From: Opitutales bacterium
GTDB lineage: Bacteria; Verrucomicrobiota; Verrucomicrobiia; Opitutales; Oceanipulchritudinaceae
Length of the DNA stretch: 46,643 bases
NCBI GenBank assembly: GCA_007134215.1
Contig: SLLG01000151.1
Span: 1 to 46,643 of the forward strand
Direction: 5' to 3'
The translations under genes were made by a program, and so were the position numbers. A model generated the notes under the pieces. The model had not been told where the DNA came from and did no database searches. It saw only the letters and a program-made list of their open reading frames with translations. Position 1 is the stretch's first letter; every line of letters starts with the position of its first letter. This document shows, in pieces, positions 25,260 to 35,307 of the stretch.

Positions 25260-27986
25260 TCAGACACCGCTCCATGTGCTTTCGAATGTGTGGGTACCTG
25301 CCTCTGCATCGACAATGACATGCCGTCCTTCGCGCGGAAGGTCGTCCGGCAAAGGTTTGCCGTCGGCGGCGGGGCGCGTACCGGGATCGGCGGGGATGAA
25401 GGCGCGCGCGGAGGTGTTGGCGGGCACATGGACAGTCCAGTGCAGGCGGTCGCCCTCGATGCGCCACTCGCTGCGGATTTCGCCGTGGGTACTGCGGTAG
25501 CGCGTCTTGGCGAACCCGATGCGGGCGTCCGGCCACGGTTTGAGGATGAACCGCTGGAAGCCGGGGTGTTCCGGGTCGGTCTCGATCCCGGCGACATGCC
25601 GGAAGAACCACTCGCCGATGGAGCCGAGCGAGTAGTGATTGAAGGAATTCATATGCGGGTTGAAGAACCCCTCTTCCTCGGTCCAGCCGTTCCAGCGCTC
25701 CCAGATGGTGGTCGCCCCGTGCTTCACCGGATACAGCCACGAGGGGTAGTCATCCTGAAGGAGGAGCTTGTAGGCGACGTCGGCGTAGCCGTATTCCGTG
25801 AGGACAGGATTGAGGTAGCGGATGCCGATGAAGCCGGTGCTAAGGTGCCAGTCGAGCTTGCGGATGTTGTCGACAAGGTGTTCGGCGGCGCGCGCCCGGA
25901 CATCCTCCGGGAGGAGGTTCATGGCGAGCGCGAGGAGGTAGGCCGTTTGTGTTTCGACATTGAGGCGTCCGTCGCCGAGGTGGAATTCCTTTTGAAAGGC
26001 GTCGCGCACCGTTGCGAACATTGCCTCGAAGCGCCCGGCGTCGGCGTCTTTGCCGACCGCACGCGCCATCTCCGCCATCTTGGCGGCGTCATCGGCCCAG
26101 AACGCCGTCGCAAGGAGGTTCTTCATCGGCGAGTGCGTGCGGAAACTCGTATCGGACGGAATGCAGAGCCAGTCGCCGTAATTGTTGCCGAGTTCGTTCT
26201 CGCGGATGCCGCGCGGATTCGTCCGTTCGAGGTAGTCGAGCCATGCCGTCATCGCCTTCCAGTGGCGCTCGGCCATGCGGGTGTCACCGTAAACCCGCCA
26301 CATTGTGTGGGGAATGATGACGCCGGCGTCGGCCCAGCCCGCGCCGCCGCCGAGGCCGTCGAGCCCGACGAAATTACCTTCGTCTTCGGGCAACCGCGGA
26401 GCGGTGTCGGGAAAGATTCCCTCCGGCGTCTGGGCGTCTTCGATGTCGATCATCCACTTCGTGAAGAAGGCCGCGATATCCATGTTGTAGGAAGCGGTGC
26501 GCATGAAGACTTCGGCGTCGCCCGTCCAGCCGAGGCGCTCGTCGCGCTGCGGGCAGTCGGTGGGGACGCTGAGGAAGTTGTCGCGCTGTGACCAGAGTCC
26601 GTTCAGCCAGAGCCGGTTGACCCCGGGATGCGCGCATTCGAAGTGCCCGGCAGGCGGGAGAGCGGAGTGCACAACGCATCCGATGGCGGTCTCATCCGTC
26701 GGCTCGGACGGCAGACCGTCGATTTCGAAGTATTGAAAGCCGTGGAAGGTGAACCGGGGTTCCCAGATTTCCTCGTTTTTGCCGTTGCAGATGTAGACAT
26801 CGGTCGCCTTGGCGCGGCGGAGGTTCTCTGTATACAGGTTGCCGTCGCCGTCGAGGCGTTCGCCGTGGCGGATCGTGAGCTTTGTGCCGGAGGGCGCGCG
26901 CACACGGAGGCGTACCCATCCGCTGATGTTCTGGCCGAGGTCGAAGAGGTATTTGTTTTTGGCGACGGGTTTGACGGACACGGGATGGATCGTCTGCGTG
27001 ATGCGGACGGGTTCGCTGCGCTGGGCGACGAGGGGGGCGTCGGGAGGATCGACGACCACGGCAGGGAGCCATGCGCTGTCATCGTAACCCGGTTGGTCGG
27101 CGCCTTTGTGCTCGCGGCGGGCGTCGTAGGTTTCGCCCATCATGAAGTCGGAGGCGAGGAGCGGGCCGGTATCGCAGCGCCACGAACTGTCGGAGGTGAC
27201 AGTGATGCGGTCACCGGACTCGAGTTCGAGTTCGATCCGGGCGGCCATGCTGTTACGGAACCCGTAGCGGCCGCGTGTTTCCTGCCAGCCCACGTAACCG
27301 CTCCACCACCCGTCGCCAAGCGTGGCGGCGAGGACATTCGGGCCCTCGCGCAGGAACGGGGTGATATCATAGGTCCGGTAATGGATGCGCTTGCGGTAGT
27401 CCGTCCACTCCGGGACGAATAGATCCTCGCTCACCGGGACCCCGCCGAGCGTCAAGTCGACAATCCCGCGTGCGCTTGCGTAAAGCGTCGCCCGGCGCAC
27501 GCCGGGGGGCACGTCGATGACTTTGCGGAAGCATGCGGGCGTGCCGGGCTTCGTCGCGGTGCCGGGCGATGCCCGGCGGTCGCGGGTGAAGACCGCGGGA
27601 TCGGCGGCGATCCATTCGGCCTGCCACTCGGAGGGGTCGAGGAGCCCCATGCTCCAAAACGCCGCGTCGGAGACGCGGGAATCCCCCTCGGCATCCCATA
27701 CCTCCACATTCCAGTAGCAATACTGCCGCGACACGAGTGGAATGCCCGCATAGACAATCTGCTGGGTTTGGCTGCTCTCCACGCATCCGCTGTCCCAGAG
27801 GTCGGCGGTGCCGGCGGCAAGCAATTCGGGCGTGGAGGCGACGCGGATGCGGTAAGCCGTCTGGCGGGCGCCGGCGCGGTCGGCTTCTATGTTCCAACCG
27901 AGGCGGGGTTCGCGTTCGTCGATGCCCCGCGGGCGCGTGAGGTATTCACAGCGCAGGGCAGTGGCTTGGAGAGGCGATTGATTCAT
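25260..27986 (-). CDS. Alpha-L-rhamnosidase, GH78, cytoplasmic
   Basis: This 908-residue protein hydrolyses terminal alpha-L-rhamnosyl residues. In order it has an N-terminal beta-sandwich (about 5-115), the Bac_rhamnosid_N carbohydrate-binding module (about 165-330), a beta-sandwich, an (alpha/alpha)6 catalytic barrel (about 445-800) and a C-terminal beta domain. The catalytic motif DCPQRDERLGWTGDAEVF is complete; E483 matches the general acid of studied GH78 enzymes. There is no signal peptide, so it acts on imported oligosaccharides or glycosides. It is the sixth gene of the minus-strand cluster. A strong hairpin (28008-28033) precedes it, so it may be expressed at a different level from the genes upstream. 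Confidence 0.93.
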   Translation of the reverse strand: MNQSPLQATALRCEYLTRPRGIDEREPRLGWNIEADRAGARQTAYRIRVASTPELLAAGTADLWDSGCVESSQTQQIVYAGIPLVSRQYCYWNVEVWDAEGDSRVSDAAFWSMGLLDPSEWQAEWIAADPAVFTRDRRASPGTATKPGTPACFRKVIDVPPGVRRATLYASARGIVDLTLGGVPVSEDLFVPEWTDYRKRIHYRTYDITPFLREGPNVLAATLGDGWWSGYVGWQETRGRYGFRNSMAARIELELESGDRITVTSDSSWRCDTGPLLASDFMMGETYDARREHKGADQPGYDDSAWLPAVVVDPPDAPLVAQRSEPVRITQTIHPVSVKPVAKNKYLFDLGQNISGWVRLRVRAPSGTKLTIRHGERLDGDGNLYTENLRRAKATDVYICNGKNEEIWEPRFTFHGFQYFEIDGLPSEPTDETAIGCVVHSALPPAGHFECAHPGVNRLWLNGLWSQRDNFLSVPTDCPQRDERLGWTGDAEVFMRTASYNMDIAAFFTKWMIDIEDAQTPEGIFPDTAPRLPEDEGNFVGLDGLGGGAGWADAGVIIPHTMWRVYGDTRMAERHWKAMTAWLDYLERTNPRGIRENELGNNYGDWLCIPSDTSFRTHSPMKNLLATAFWADDAAKMAEMARAVGKDADAGRFEAMFATVRDAFQKEFHLGDGRLNVETQTAYLLALAMNLLPEDVRARAAEHLVDNIRKLDWHLSTGFIGIRYLNPVLTEYGYADVAYKLLLQDDYPSWLYPVKHGATTIWERWNGWTEEEGFFNPHMNSFNHYSLGSIGEWFFRHVAGIETDPEHPGFQRFILKPWPDARIGFAKTRYRSTHGEIRSEWRIEGDRLHWTVHVPANTSARAFIPADPGTRPAADGKPLPDDLPREGRHVIVDAEAGTHTFESTWSGV

Positions 27987-28007
27987 GATATACCTACGGT
28001 AAAAGGA

Positions 28008-28033
28008 CGCTGCCGGGGTTGGACCCGGCAGCG
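28008..28033 (-). promoter_or_regulatory. Perfect intercistronic hairpin between GH127 and GH78
   Basis: CGCTGCCGGG and CCCGGCAGCG form an uninterrupted 10-bp stem with a six-base loop. On the transcribed strand it is followed by GTCC and four Ts. It lies 21 bases before the GH78 start on the transcript. It could be a leaky terminator, an RNA-processing or 3'-stabilising element that sets different mRNA levels within the operon. Confidence 0.6.
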
Positions 28034-28053
28034 TGGCCAAATGCTGCGCGGGA

Positions 28054-30153
28054 TCAGCGGGCCGGAATCCAGATCGTCATGTCGGTGTCGCCACGGTTGC
28101 CCCAGGCGTAGTAGGGGATCAACTTCACATCGATCTCACGCGGGGCCGTTGCCTGGACCGGGCGGTAGAGTTCCTCGGGGCGCCAGTCGGGGCGCCGGAT
28201 CTGGAGGCCGGGAACCGTGAGGGTGACGAGGTCCGCGTTTTCAATGGTTTCGCGCTCTGCCTTGAAGTTTCCGGGCGAGTCCATGATGGAGAGAGCGACG
28301 TCTTCGATACGCACGTCGCCGGGAAGGTCGTTGCTCTCGATGCAGTAAACGAGCGGTCCGTTGCGTACGACAACTTGGTTGAAGGATTCTTCGACGAGCG
28401 GATTCGATTCCCACAGCGTGGGCTCGAAGGGAATCGTGAAGGAGACGACGTCGCCTGCCTTCCATTCGCGCGTGACTTCGGCATAGGTGCCGGGCCGGAG
28501 GGCGGGACCCTGCGGCACACCGTTGACCATGACGCGCCCGCTGCCCGCCGTGGCCCACGAGGGGATGCGCAGCTTGATGGTGATGGGGCGCTCGGGCGCT
28601 TCGTCGATCTTCAGTTTCACGGCGCCGTCCCAAGGGTAGTCGGTTTCCTGGCGGAGGCTGATGCGTCCGCCTTCCTGCCACTTTGTTTCCAACGTGCTCG
28701 CGCCGTAGAGTTGTACCCAAAGTGTGTCGGGCGAGAGCGTGTAGGCGTAGTTCTGCACCTGCGAGATGACACGGACGACATTCGGCGGGCAGCAGAAGCT
28801 GTAGGGGATGTTGGGCTCGCGCGTGCGCGACCAGCGCATGGGCCAGTCAAACTCGTGGTGCTTGCGCATGGGGTTGACGTAGAAGTAGTGCGTGCCGTCG
28901 AGGCTGATGCCGGGGAGCACGCCGTTGTACATGGCCTGCTCGAAAAGGTCGGCGTATTCAGGATCACCCGTGAGAGTGAGCATGCGCCACATCCACATGG
29001 CGTAGCCGATCGTCGCGCAGGTTTCGTTGTAAGCGGTGAGGAGCGGAAGCTGCCAGTCGCGCCCGTAGGCTTGGTGGACGAGCTGGATGCCGCGGTGGTC
29101 GGTTGAGCCGTCGGGGGAGGCTCCGTCGTAGAGCGCGCCGGTCATACCGGTGATGTAGAGTTTGCGTTGGGCGACGTTCTCGTGGATCTGGCGCAGTGTT
29201 TTGAAGAGAGTGCCGTCACCGGCCTCGGCAAAGACGTCGGCGACGCCCGCGTAGAGGTAGTTGGCGCGCACGGCGTGGCCCACGGCCTCGTCCATTTCGC
29301 GGAAGGGCACGCGGTCCTGGTTGTGGTCGCGCTTTTCCCGCACGTCGGCGCGCAGTTCGATCATCTGTTCGGCGGCCTCGAGGTAGCGCGGGTCGCGGAC
29401 GATACGGTAGATCTCCACGATGCCCATGTAGTGGGACGGGCAGATGGCATTGTTCGCGAGCGTGATGGGATCGTTCTTGTAGAGGTCGTAGATGTAGTCC
29501 GCCGCTTTGATACCCAGTTTGAGCATATTGTCCTTGCCCGTGACGCGGTGGTGCAGGGAGGCGGCGGTCATGAGGTGGCCCATGTTGTAGGTCTCGAAAT
29601 CCTCGCGCCGCTGGAACTCGACCCGTTCGTCGCTGCCGCGGCGCTGAGGGATGATCGTCATGGTGTGCAGGTAGCCGTCCTCGCGCTGGGCCTTACCCAC
29701 GACGTGGATGATGCGGTCCATGAGTTCGTCGAGTTCAGGATCGTCTGTGAGGGCGTAGACTTGGATGACCCCTTCGAACCACTTGAGAAAATCGCCGTCA
29801 TTGAAAACCGGCCCCTTGTGACTGTCGCCGGAGACCTTGTCGTGGTAGCCGGCGGCGAGGAGAAAGTTCGCCCATGCGTGGCTTTCTTCCTCGCTTTGGA
29901 AGATTTCCCACATGTAGGGAACCATGGAGTGCCGGCAGACGTCGAAGCGCTCGGCCCAGAAACCGTCCGTCCAGCGGGTGTCGCGCAGGCCCGGCATGTA
30001 CATGAGGGCGTAAGGCGACTTTCCGGTATCGACGAGGGAGTGGGCGTGTCCGCAACCGTGGTGGTCGCAGACATGCGCCGCGAGAGTGCCCGGAAGGGCG
30101 GCGGTGATCGCGGCCAGCGCCGCGCGGAACAGGTGAGGATGTAGTGCTTTCAT
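28054..30153 (-). CDS. GH127-family beta-L-arabinofuranosidase-like enzyme, secreted
   Basis: This 699-residue precursor has a signal peptide (cleavage near LAA-H27). The mature start has a Cys/His cluster (C29, HH, C34, HAH) that could bind metal. The (alpha/alpha)6 barrel carries the zinc and nucleophile residues of studied GH127 enzymes: E377 and C379 in NETCATIGY, and C454-C455 in FCCPPN. Such enzymes retain configuration and use a cysteine nucleophile; substrates are beta-L-arabinofuranosides and, in RG-II breakdown by Bacteroides, related L-configured furanoses such as aceric acid. It lies 32 bases after the FGGY kinase gene. The start was chosen at the ATG of the signal peptide, not the longer open frame. 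Confidence 0.88.
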   Translation of the reverse strand: MKALHPHLFRAALAAITAALPGTLAAHVCDHHGCGHAHSLVDTGKSPYALMYMPGLRDTRWTDGFWAERFDVCRHSMVPYMWEIFQSEEESHAWANFLLAAGYHDKVSGDSHKGPVFNDGDFLKWFEGVIQVYALTDDPELDELMDRIIHVVGKAQREDGYLHTMTIIPQRRGSDERVEFQRREDFETYNMGHLMTAASLHHRVTGKDNMLKLGIKAADYIYDLYKNDPITLANNAICPSHYMGIVEIYRIVRDPRYLEAAEQMIELRADVREKRDHNQDRVPFREMDEAVGHAVRANYLYAGVADVFAEAGDGTLFKTLRQIHENVAQRKLYITGMTGALYDGASPDGSTDHRGIQLVHQAYGRDWQLPLLTAYNETCATIGYAMWMWRMLTLTGDPEYADLFEQAMYNGVLPGISLDGTHYFYVNPMRKHHEFDWPMRWSRTREPNIPYSFCCPPNVVRVISQVQNYAYTLSPDTLWVQLYGASTLETKWQEGGRISLRQETDYPWDGAVKLKIDEAPERPITIKLRIPSWATAGSGRVMVNGVPQGPALRPGTYAEVTREWKAGDVVSFTIPFEPTLWESNPLVEESFNQVVVRNGPLVYCIESNDLPGDVRIEDVALSIMDSPGNFKAERETIENADLVTLTVPGLQIRRPDWRPEELYRPVQATAPREIDVKLIPYYAWGNRGDTDMTIWIPAR

Positions 30154-30185
30154 CGGTATTACGTGTTGGTTGGTGTTTACGAGAA

Positions 30186-31667
30186 TTAGGCGAGTGTCTG
30201 GCGCAGGGCGTGGAGCCATCCGTTGTAGAGGCGTGCGGCTTCAGCTTCGGGGAGCTGGGGTGTGTAGACGCGTTCGTCGCGGGGCAGGGCGGCGATGGCG
30301 GCGGGGCCGTCGAGGCGGCCCGCGCCCCACATGCCCGCGAGGACGGCGCCGAGGGCGGAGCCGCCGGGCGCGCCGGCGGCGCGCAGTTCCACGCCGGTGA
30401 TGTCGGCGGTGAACTGCATGAGGAAGCTGTTGGCGGTGGGGCCGCCGTCGCCGTGCACGGCACGCACGGGTGCTCCGGCGTCTTCGGCCGTGGCGTCGAG
30501 GGCGTCGCGCAGCTGGTAGGCGATGGATTCGAGAGCGGCGCGCACGACGTGGCGTCGGTCGCTCTGCGTGCTCAGGCCGGTGAGGGCGGCGCGCGCGTCG
30601 GGCTTCCAGTGGGGCAGGCCGAGGCCGGTGAAGGCGGGCACGAGGTAGACTCCGCCGTTGTCGGGCAGGGAGCGGGCGATGCTCTCGGCTTCGGCGACGC
30701 CGGGGAGGATGCCGAGCTGGTCGCGCAGCCACACGAGGGTGGAGGCGGAGCTGATGATGATGCCCTCGAAGGCGTAGGTGGGTTTGCCGTCGTGGACCCA
30801 CGCGAGGGTGGTGAGCACGCCGCGGGCGGAGTCGCGGCGCTGCGGGCCGAGGGTCATGAGGATGGAGGAGCCGGTGCCGAAGGTGACTTTGGCTGCTCCG
30901 GGCTCGAAGCAGCGCTGCGCGAGGAGGGAGGCGTGGGAGTCGCCCATGACGCCCTGAATCGGGATGGCGCGTGGCAACAGCCCGCCGAGGTCGGTCTCGC
31001 CGAAGGCCGCGGTGCTGCCGCGGATTTCCGGGAGGGCGCGCCGGGGGACTTTCCACATCCCGCAGAGGTCTTCGTCCCAGCCGAGGGTGTCGATGTTGTA
31101 GAGGAGGGTGCGGCAGGCGTTGGTGTGGTCGGTGGCGAGGACTTTGCCGCCGGTGAGGGCGTGAATGAGGAAGGTGTCGACGGTGCCGGCCGCGGCGCTG
31201 CCGTCGGCGAGGCGCGCGGCGACGGTGGCGTCGTTTTCGACGAGCCACTGGAGCTTGGAGGCGGAGAAGTAGGGGTCGAGGCGCAGGCCGGTGCGCTGCG
31301 CGACGAGGTCTCCGTGCCCGGCTTCGATGTGCGCGTCGCAGAGGGGCGAGCCGCGGCGGCACTGCCAGACGACGGCGGGGGCGAGGGGCTCGCCGGTGTC
31401 GCGGTCGAAGACGACGACGGTCTCGCGCTGGTTGGTGAGACTCAGGGACCGGATGTCGTCGAGGCTGCCGCGGTGGCGGACGAGGAGGGCTTTGAGCGCG
31501 GCGAAGGTGTTGGCGCGGATTTCGGAGGGGTCGTGCTCGACCCAGCCGGGCTGCGGGTAGTGCTGGCGGTGTTCGCGCGATTCGCGGTCGAGCACGCGCC
31601 CCGCCGCGTCGAAGAGGAGGGCTTTGGTCGCGGAGGTGCTCTGGTCGATGGCGAGGAAGCGGGGCAT
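30186..31667 (-). CDS. apsK: FGGY-family carbohydrate kinase, glycerol-kinase-like; candidate D-apulose kinase
   Basis: This 493-residue protein has both FGGY domains: AIDQSTSATKAL at the N-terminus, the glycerol-kinase-like LTNQRET (77-83), catalytic base D243 in GVMGDSHASLLAQ, and FGTGSSILM in the ATPase core. It resembles GlpK more than XylB or RhaB, but there is no glycerol context. It sits one base after a split transketolase and near an L-fucose-isomerase-like gene. That set matches the non-oxidative D-apiose route, where apulose kinase makes D-apulose 4-phosphate. The symbol is a context-based proposal; another ketose or triose kinase remains possible. Confidence 0.85.
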   Translation of the reverse strand: MPRFLAIDQSTSATKALLFDAAGRVLDRESREHRQHYPQPGWVEHDPSEIRANTFAALKALLVRHRGSLDDIRSLSLTNQRETVVVFDRDTGEPLAPAVVWQCRRGSPLCDAHIEAGHGDLVAQRTGLRLDPYFSASKLQWLVENDATVAARLADGSAAAGTVDTFLIHALTGGKVLATDHTNACRTLLYNIDTLGWDEDLCGMWKVPRRALPEIRGSTAAFGETDLGGLLPRAIPIQGVMGDSHASLLAQRCFEPGAAKVTFGTGSSILMTLGPQRRDSARGVLTTLAWVHDGKPTYAFEGIIISSASTLVWLRDQLGILPGVAEAESIARSLPDNGGVYLVPAFTGLGLPHWKPDARAALTGLSTQSDRRHVVRAALESIAYQLRDALDATAEDAGAPVRAVHGDGGPTANSFLMQFTADITGVELRAAGAPGGSALGAVLAGMWGAGRLDGPAAIAALPRDERVYTPQLPEAEAARLYNGWLHALRQTLA

Positions 31668-31668
31668 C

Positions 31669-32691
31669 TCAGGCGGTTTGCGCGGCGGAGGACTGCGCGA
31701 GGGTGAGGGCGGTCTGCGCGAGGCCTTCCATGGTGAGGCCGTAGTGGCGGAAGATGTCGGCTTGGCTGCCGGTGACGGTGTACTCGTCGGGGATGGCGGC
31801 GGCGCGGAAGCGGCAGGGCATGCCCGCGGCGAGGATGAGCGCGGCGCAGGCTTCGCCGAGGCCGCCGTGGACCATGTGTTCTTCGGCGGTGACGACGGCG
31901 CGGCATTCGCGCGCGGCGGCGAGGACGGCGTCTTCGTCGAGGGGTTTGATGAAGGGCACGCTGAGGACGCGGCACTGCAGCCCTTCGGTGCGCGCGAGGT
32001 GTTCGGCGGCGAGGACGGCGTGGATGACGGTTTCGCCCGTGGCGATGAAGGCGAGGTCGCCGCCGTCGCGCAGCAGGCGCGCTTTGCCGCGCGCGAAGGG
32101 CTGCTCCGGGCACGGCAGGCTGAAAAGGGCGGCTTTGCCGAAGCGCAGGTAGAGGGGTGTCTGCGAGCGCGCGGCGAAGCGCACGGCTTCGGCGGCCTCG
32201 CGGTTGTCGGCGGGCGCGGCGATGTCGAGGTTGTTGAGCGCGCGCAGGGCGGCGAAGTCGTGGATGGAGTGGTGCGTGGAGCCGAGCGCGCCGTAGCTCA
32301 CGCCCGCGCTGATGCCGACGAGGCAGACGGGCCGGTCGGAGTAGGCGATGTCGTTTTTGACTTGCTCGAAGGAGCGCGCGGTGAGGAAGCAGGCGGGGGA
32401 GACGGCGAAGACGTTCTTCCCGGCGGAGGCAAGGCCCGCGGCGATGCCGACGAGGTTTTGCTCGGCGATGCCGACTTCGACGATCTGGCGCGGCAGGGCT
32501 TTGCCGAAGGGGCCGAGTTTGCCCGAGCCGCGCGAGTCGCTCGTCACGGCGAGGAGGTTGCCGTCGGCGCGGGCGAGTTCGAGGAGGGTCTCCGCGAAGA
32601 TTTCGAGGTTGGCGCGGCCAAGCTCGAGCCCGAGGGCGGCGGCGGTTTCGCGCGCGGCGGCGCTGTGCATGGGCGGGGCGGGGGCGCTCAC
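31669..32691 (-). CDS. aptB: Transketolase C-terminal half (Pyr plus C domains); candidate AptB
   Basis: This 340-residue protein covers the pyrimidine-binding and C-terminal domains of transketolase. The activating glutamate is E77 in VEVGIAEQNLVGIAAGLASA. With the N-terminal half encoded just upstream it should form a two-subunit thiamine-diphosphate enzyme that transfers two-carbon units from a ketose phosphate to an aldose phosphate. The start is a GTG that overlaps the stop of the N-terminal-half gene as GTGA, so the two halves are translationally coupled. Beside an FGGY kinase it fits apulose-4-phosphate transketolase; a split housekeeping or sulfo-sugar transketolase are alternatives. 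Confidence 0.87.
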   Translation of the reverse strand: MSAPAPPMHSAAARETAAALGLELGRANLEIFAETLLELARADGNLLAVTSDSRGSGKLGPFGKALPRQIVEVGIAEQNLVGIAAGLASAGKNVFAVSPACFLTARSFEQVKNDIAYSDRPVCLVGISAGVSYGALGSTHHSIHDFAALRALNNLDIAAPADNREAAEAVRFAARSQTPLYLRFGKAALFSLPCPEQPFARGKARLLRDGGDLAFIATGETVIHAVLAAEHLARTEGLQCRVLSVPFIKPLDEDAVLAAARECRAVVTAEEHMVHGGLGEACAALILAAGMPCRFRAAAIPDEYTVTGSQADIFRHYGLTMEGLAQTALTLAQSSAAQTA

Positions 32692-33539
32692 GCGGGCACC
32701 TCCTCCGCGAGGGCGGCGAGCTGCGCGTCGATTTCCGCGATCGCTGCGGCGTATTCTTCGTCATCGGGCACGCCGTGGTGCCATTTGCCGACGTCTTCCA
32801 TAAAGCTGATGCCGCGGCCCTTGCGCGTCATGGCGATGACGGCGGAGGGCTTGCCCGCCTCGAGGGGCTTTTCGAGCGCTTCGGTGAGGGCGGCGAAGTC
32901 GTGGCCGTCGACGCGGCGCACGGCCCAGCCGAAGGCGGCGAACTTTTCGTCGAGGGGCTCGTTGTTCATGACGTCGCGCGTGCGCCCCGTGATCTGCAGG
33001 GTGTTGCAGTCGACGATGGCGGTCAGGTTGTCGAGGCGGTAGTGCGCGCCCGACATGGCCGCCTCCCAGTTGGAGCCCTCCGCCAGTTCGCCGTCGCCGA
33101 GGAGCGTGAAGACGCGGTAGGGCGCGTCGTCGAGCTTGCCCGCCAGCGCCATGCCCGCGGCGACGGAGAGCCCGTGGCCGAGCGCGCCGGTGTTCTGCTC
33201 GACGCCCGGGACTTTGCGCGTGGGGTGTCCGACGAAGTGCGACTGGTAACGGCATAGCGTCTCCAGTTCGGACTCCGGGTAGAACCCGGCGTCGGCGAGG
33301 ACGACGAAGAGCGCCTCGACGGAGTGCCCCTTGCTCTGCACGTAGCGGTCGCGCAGGGGGTCGCCGAAGTTCTCCGGTGAGACATTGAGGACGCGGTTGT
33401 AGAGCACGTTGAGGATGTCCACGCAGGAGAGGCTGCCGCCGGTGTGGCCGGCCCCGGCGTCTTTGATCCACTTGAGCACGCTGCGGCGGTAGCGCAGCGA
33501 CTTCTCCGCGAGTCCGCGGTCGTTCGGTCGGTTTCGCAT
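32688..33539 (-). CDS. aptA: Transketolase N-terminal half (PP domain); candidate AptA
   Basis: This 283-residue protein is the diphosphate-binding domain of transketolase. AGHTGGSLSCVDILNVLY (30-47), SKGHSVEALF (69-78), GALGHGLSVAAGMAL (118-132) and the thiamine motif LLGDGELAEGSNWE to VDCN (147-179) are all present. It lies three bases after the isomerase-like gene and overlaps the C-terminal-half gene by four. Two-gene transketolases are common in carbohydrate islands and are distinct from the single-chain pentose-phosphate enzyme. Confidence 0.9.
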   Translation of the reverse strand: MRNRPNDRGLAEKSLRYRRSVLKWIKDAGAGHTGGSLSCVDILNVLYNRVLNVSPENFGDPLRDRYVQSKGHSVEALFVVLADAGFYPESELETLCRYQSHFVGHPTRKVPGVEQNTGALGHGLSVAAGMALAGKLDDAPYRVFTLLGDGELAEGSNWEAAMSGAHYRLDNLTAIVDCNTLQITGRTRDVMNNEPLDEKFAAFGWAVRRVDGHDFAALTEALEKPLEAGKPSAVIAMTRKGRGISFMEDVGKWHHGVPDDEEYAAAIAEIDAQLAALAEEVPA

Positions 33540-33542
33540 CGG

Positions 33543-34967
<1,425 letters not shown>

Positions 34968-35000
34968 GAAATAAAAATTGAAATAGAATCGTATGATGGC

Positions 35001-35049
35001 GCTTTCCGGTTGCGGAAGGCAAACTTTTTCCGCTCCCCGGACGGGAGCG
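35001..35049 (-). promoter_or_regulatory. Structured leader/operator region upstream of the catabolic cluster
   Basis: Within the 340-base divergent spacer, two inverted repeats lie close to the isomerase start. GCTTTCCG/CGGAAGGC (35001-35020) has 7 of 8 pairs and a GTTG spacer, and CGCTCCC/GGGAGCG (35031-35049) is perfect. They may be operators or hairpins in the leader RNA. I saw no convincing promoter hexamers. Confidence 0.35.
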
Positions 35050-35239
35050 CCCGGGGGAGGGCGGTGGTGGACCGGGGGCGGTGTCTTCAACGGTTTTGTA
35101 AGTTGTTGCTGCGGGCTTTTATACCGCATGCATTCGAGGGGAAATGCTCCCGTGCAAATGAGAGACGCCACGTCCCGGATGACGGGAAACGCCCTGCGAG
35201 ACGGTCCGTGATTACGGCCTCGCGGCGTCGATTTTTGTT

Positions 35240-35257
35240 GATGAAATTCAAATGAAC
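35240..35257 (-). promoter_or_regulatory. Operator-like 18-mer, copy 1
   Basis: Read on the minus strand, GTTCATTTGAATTTCATC matches 37257-37274 at 17 of 18 positions. It contains TTCA-TT-TGAA and TGAA-T-TTCA dyads. It lies 50 bases before the beta-helix gene and about 270 before the divergent catabolic cluster. Confidence 0.45.
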
Positions 35258-35307
35258 TTAGAGATTCGCATTCTATCCGTTCAATCCGTTTTGTTCTATT
35301 CACGCCC

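Noticed and set aside
28033-33257. Several plus-strand frames of 160-520 residues (for example 30144-31706 and 31624-33042)
   Set aside because: They are antisense to GH127, FGGY kinase and transketolase genes that have intact catalytic motifs.
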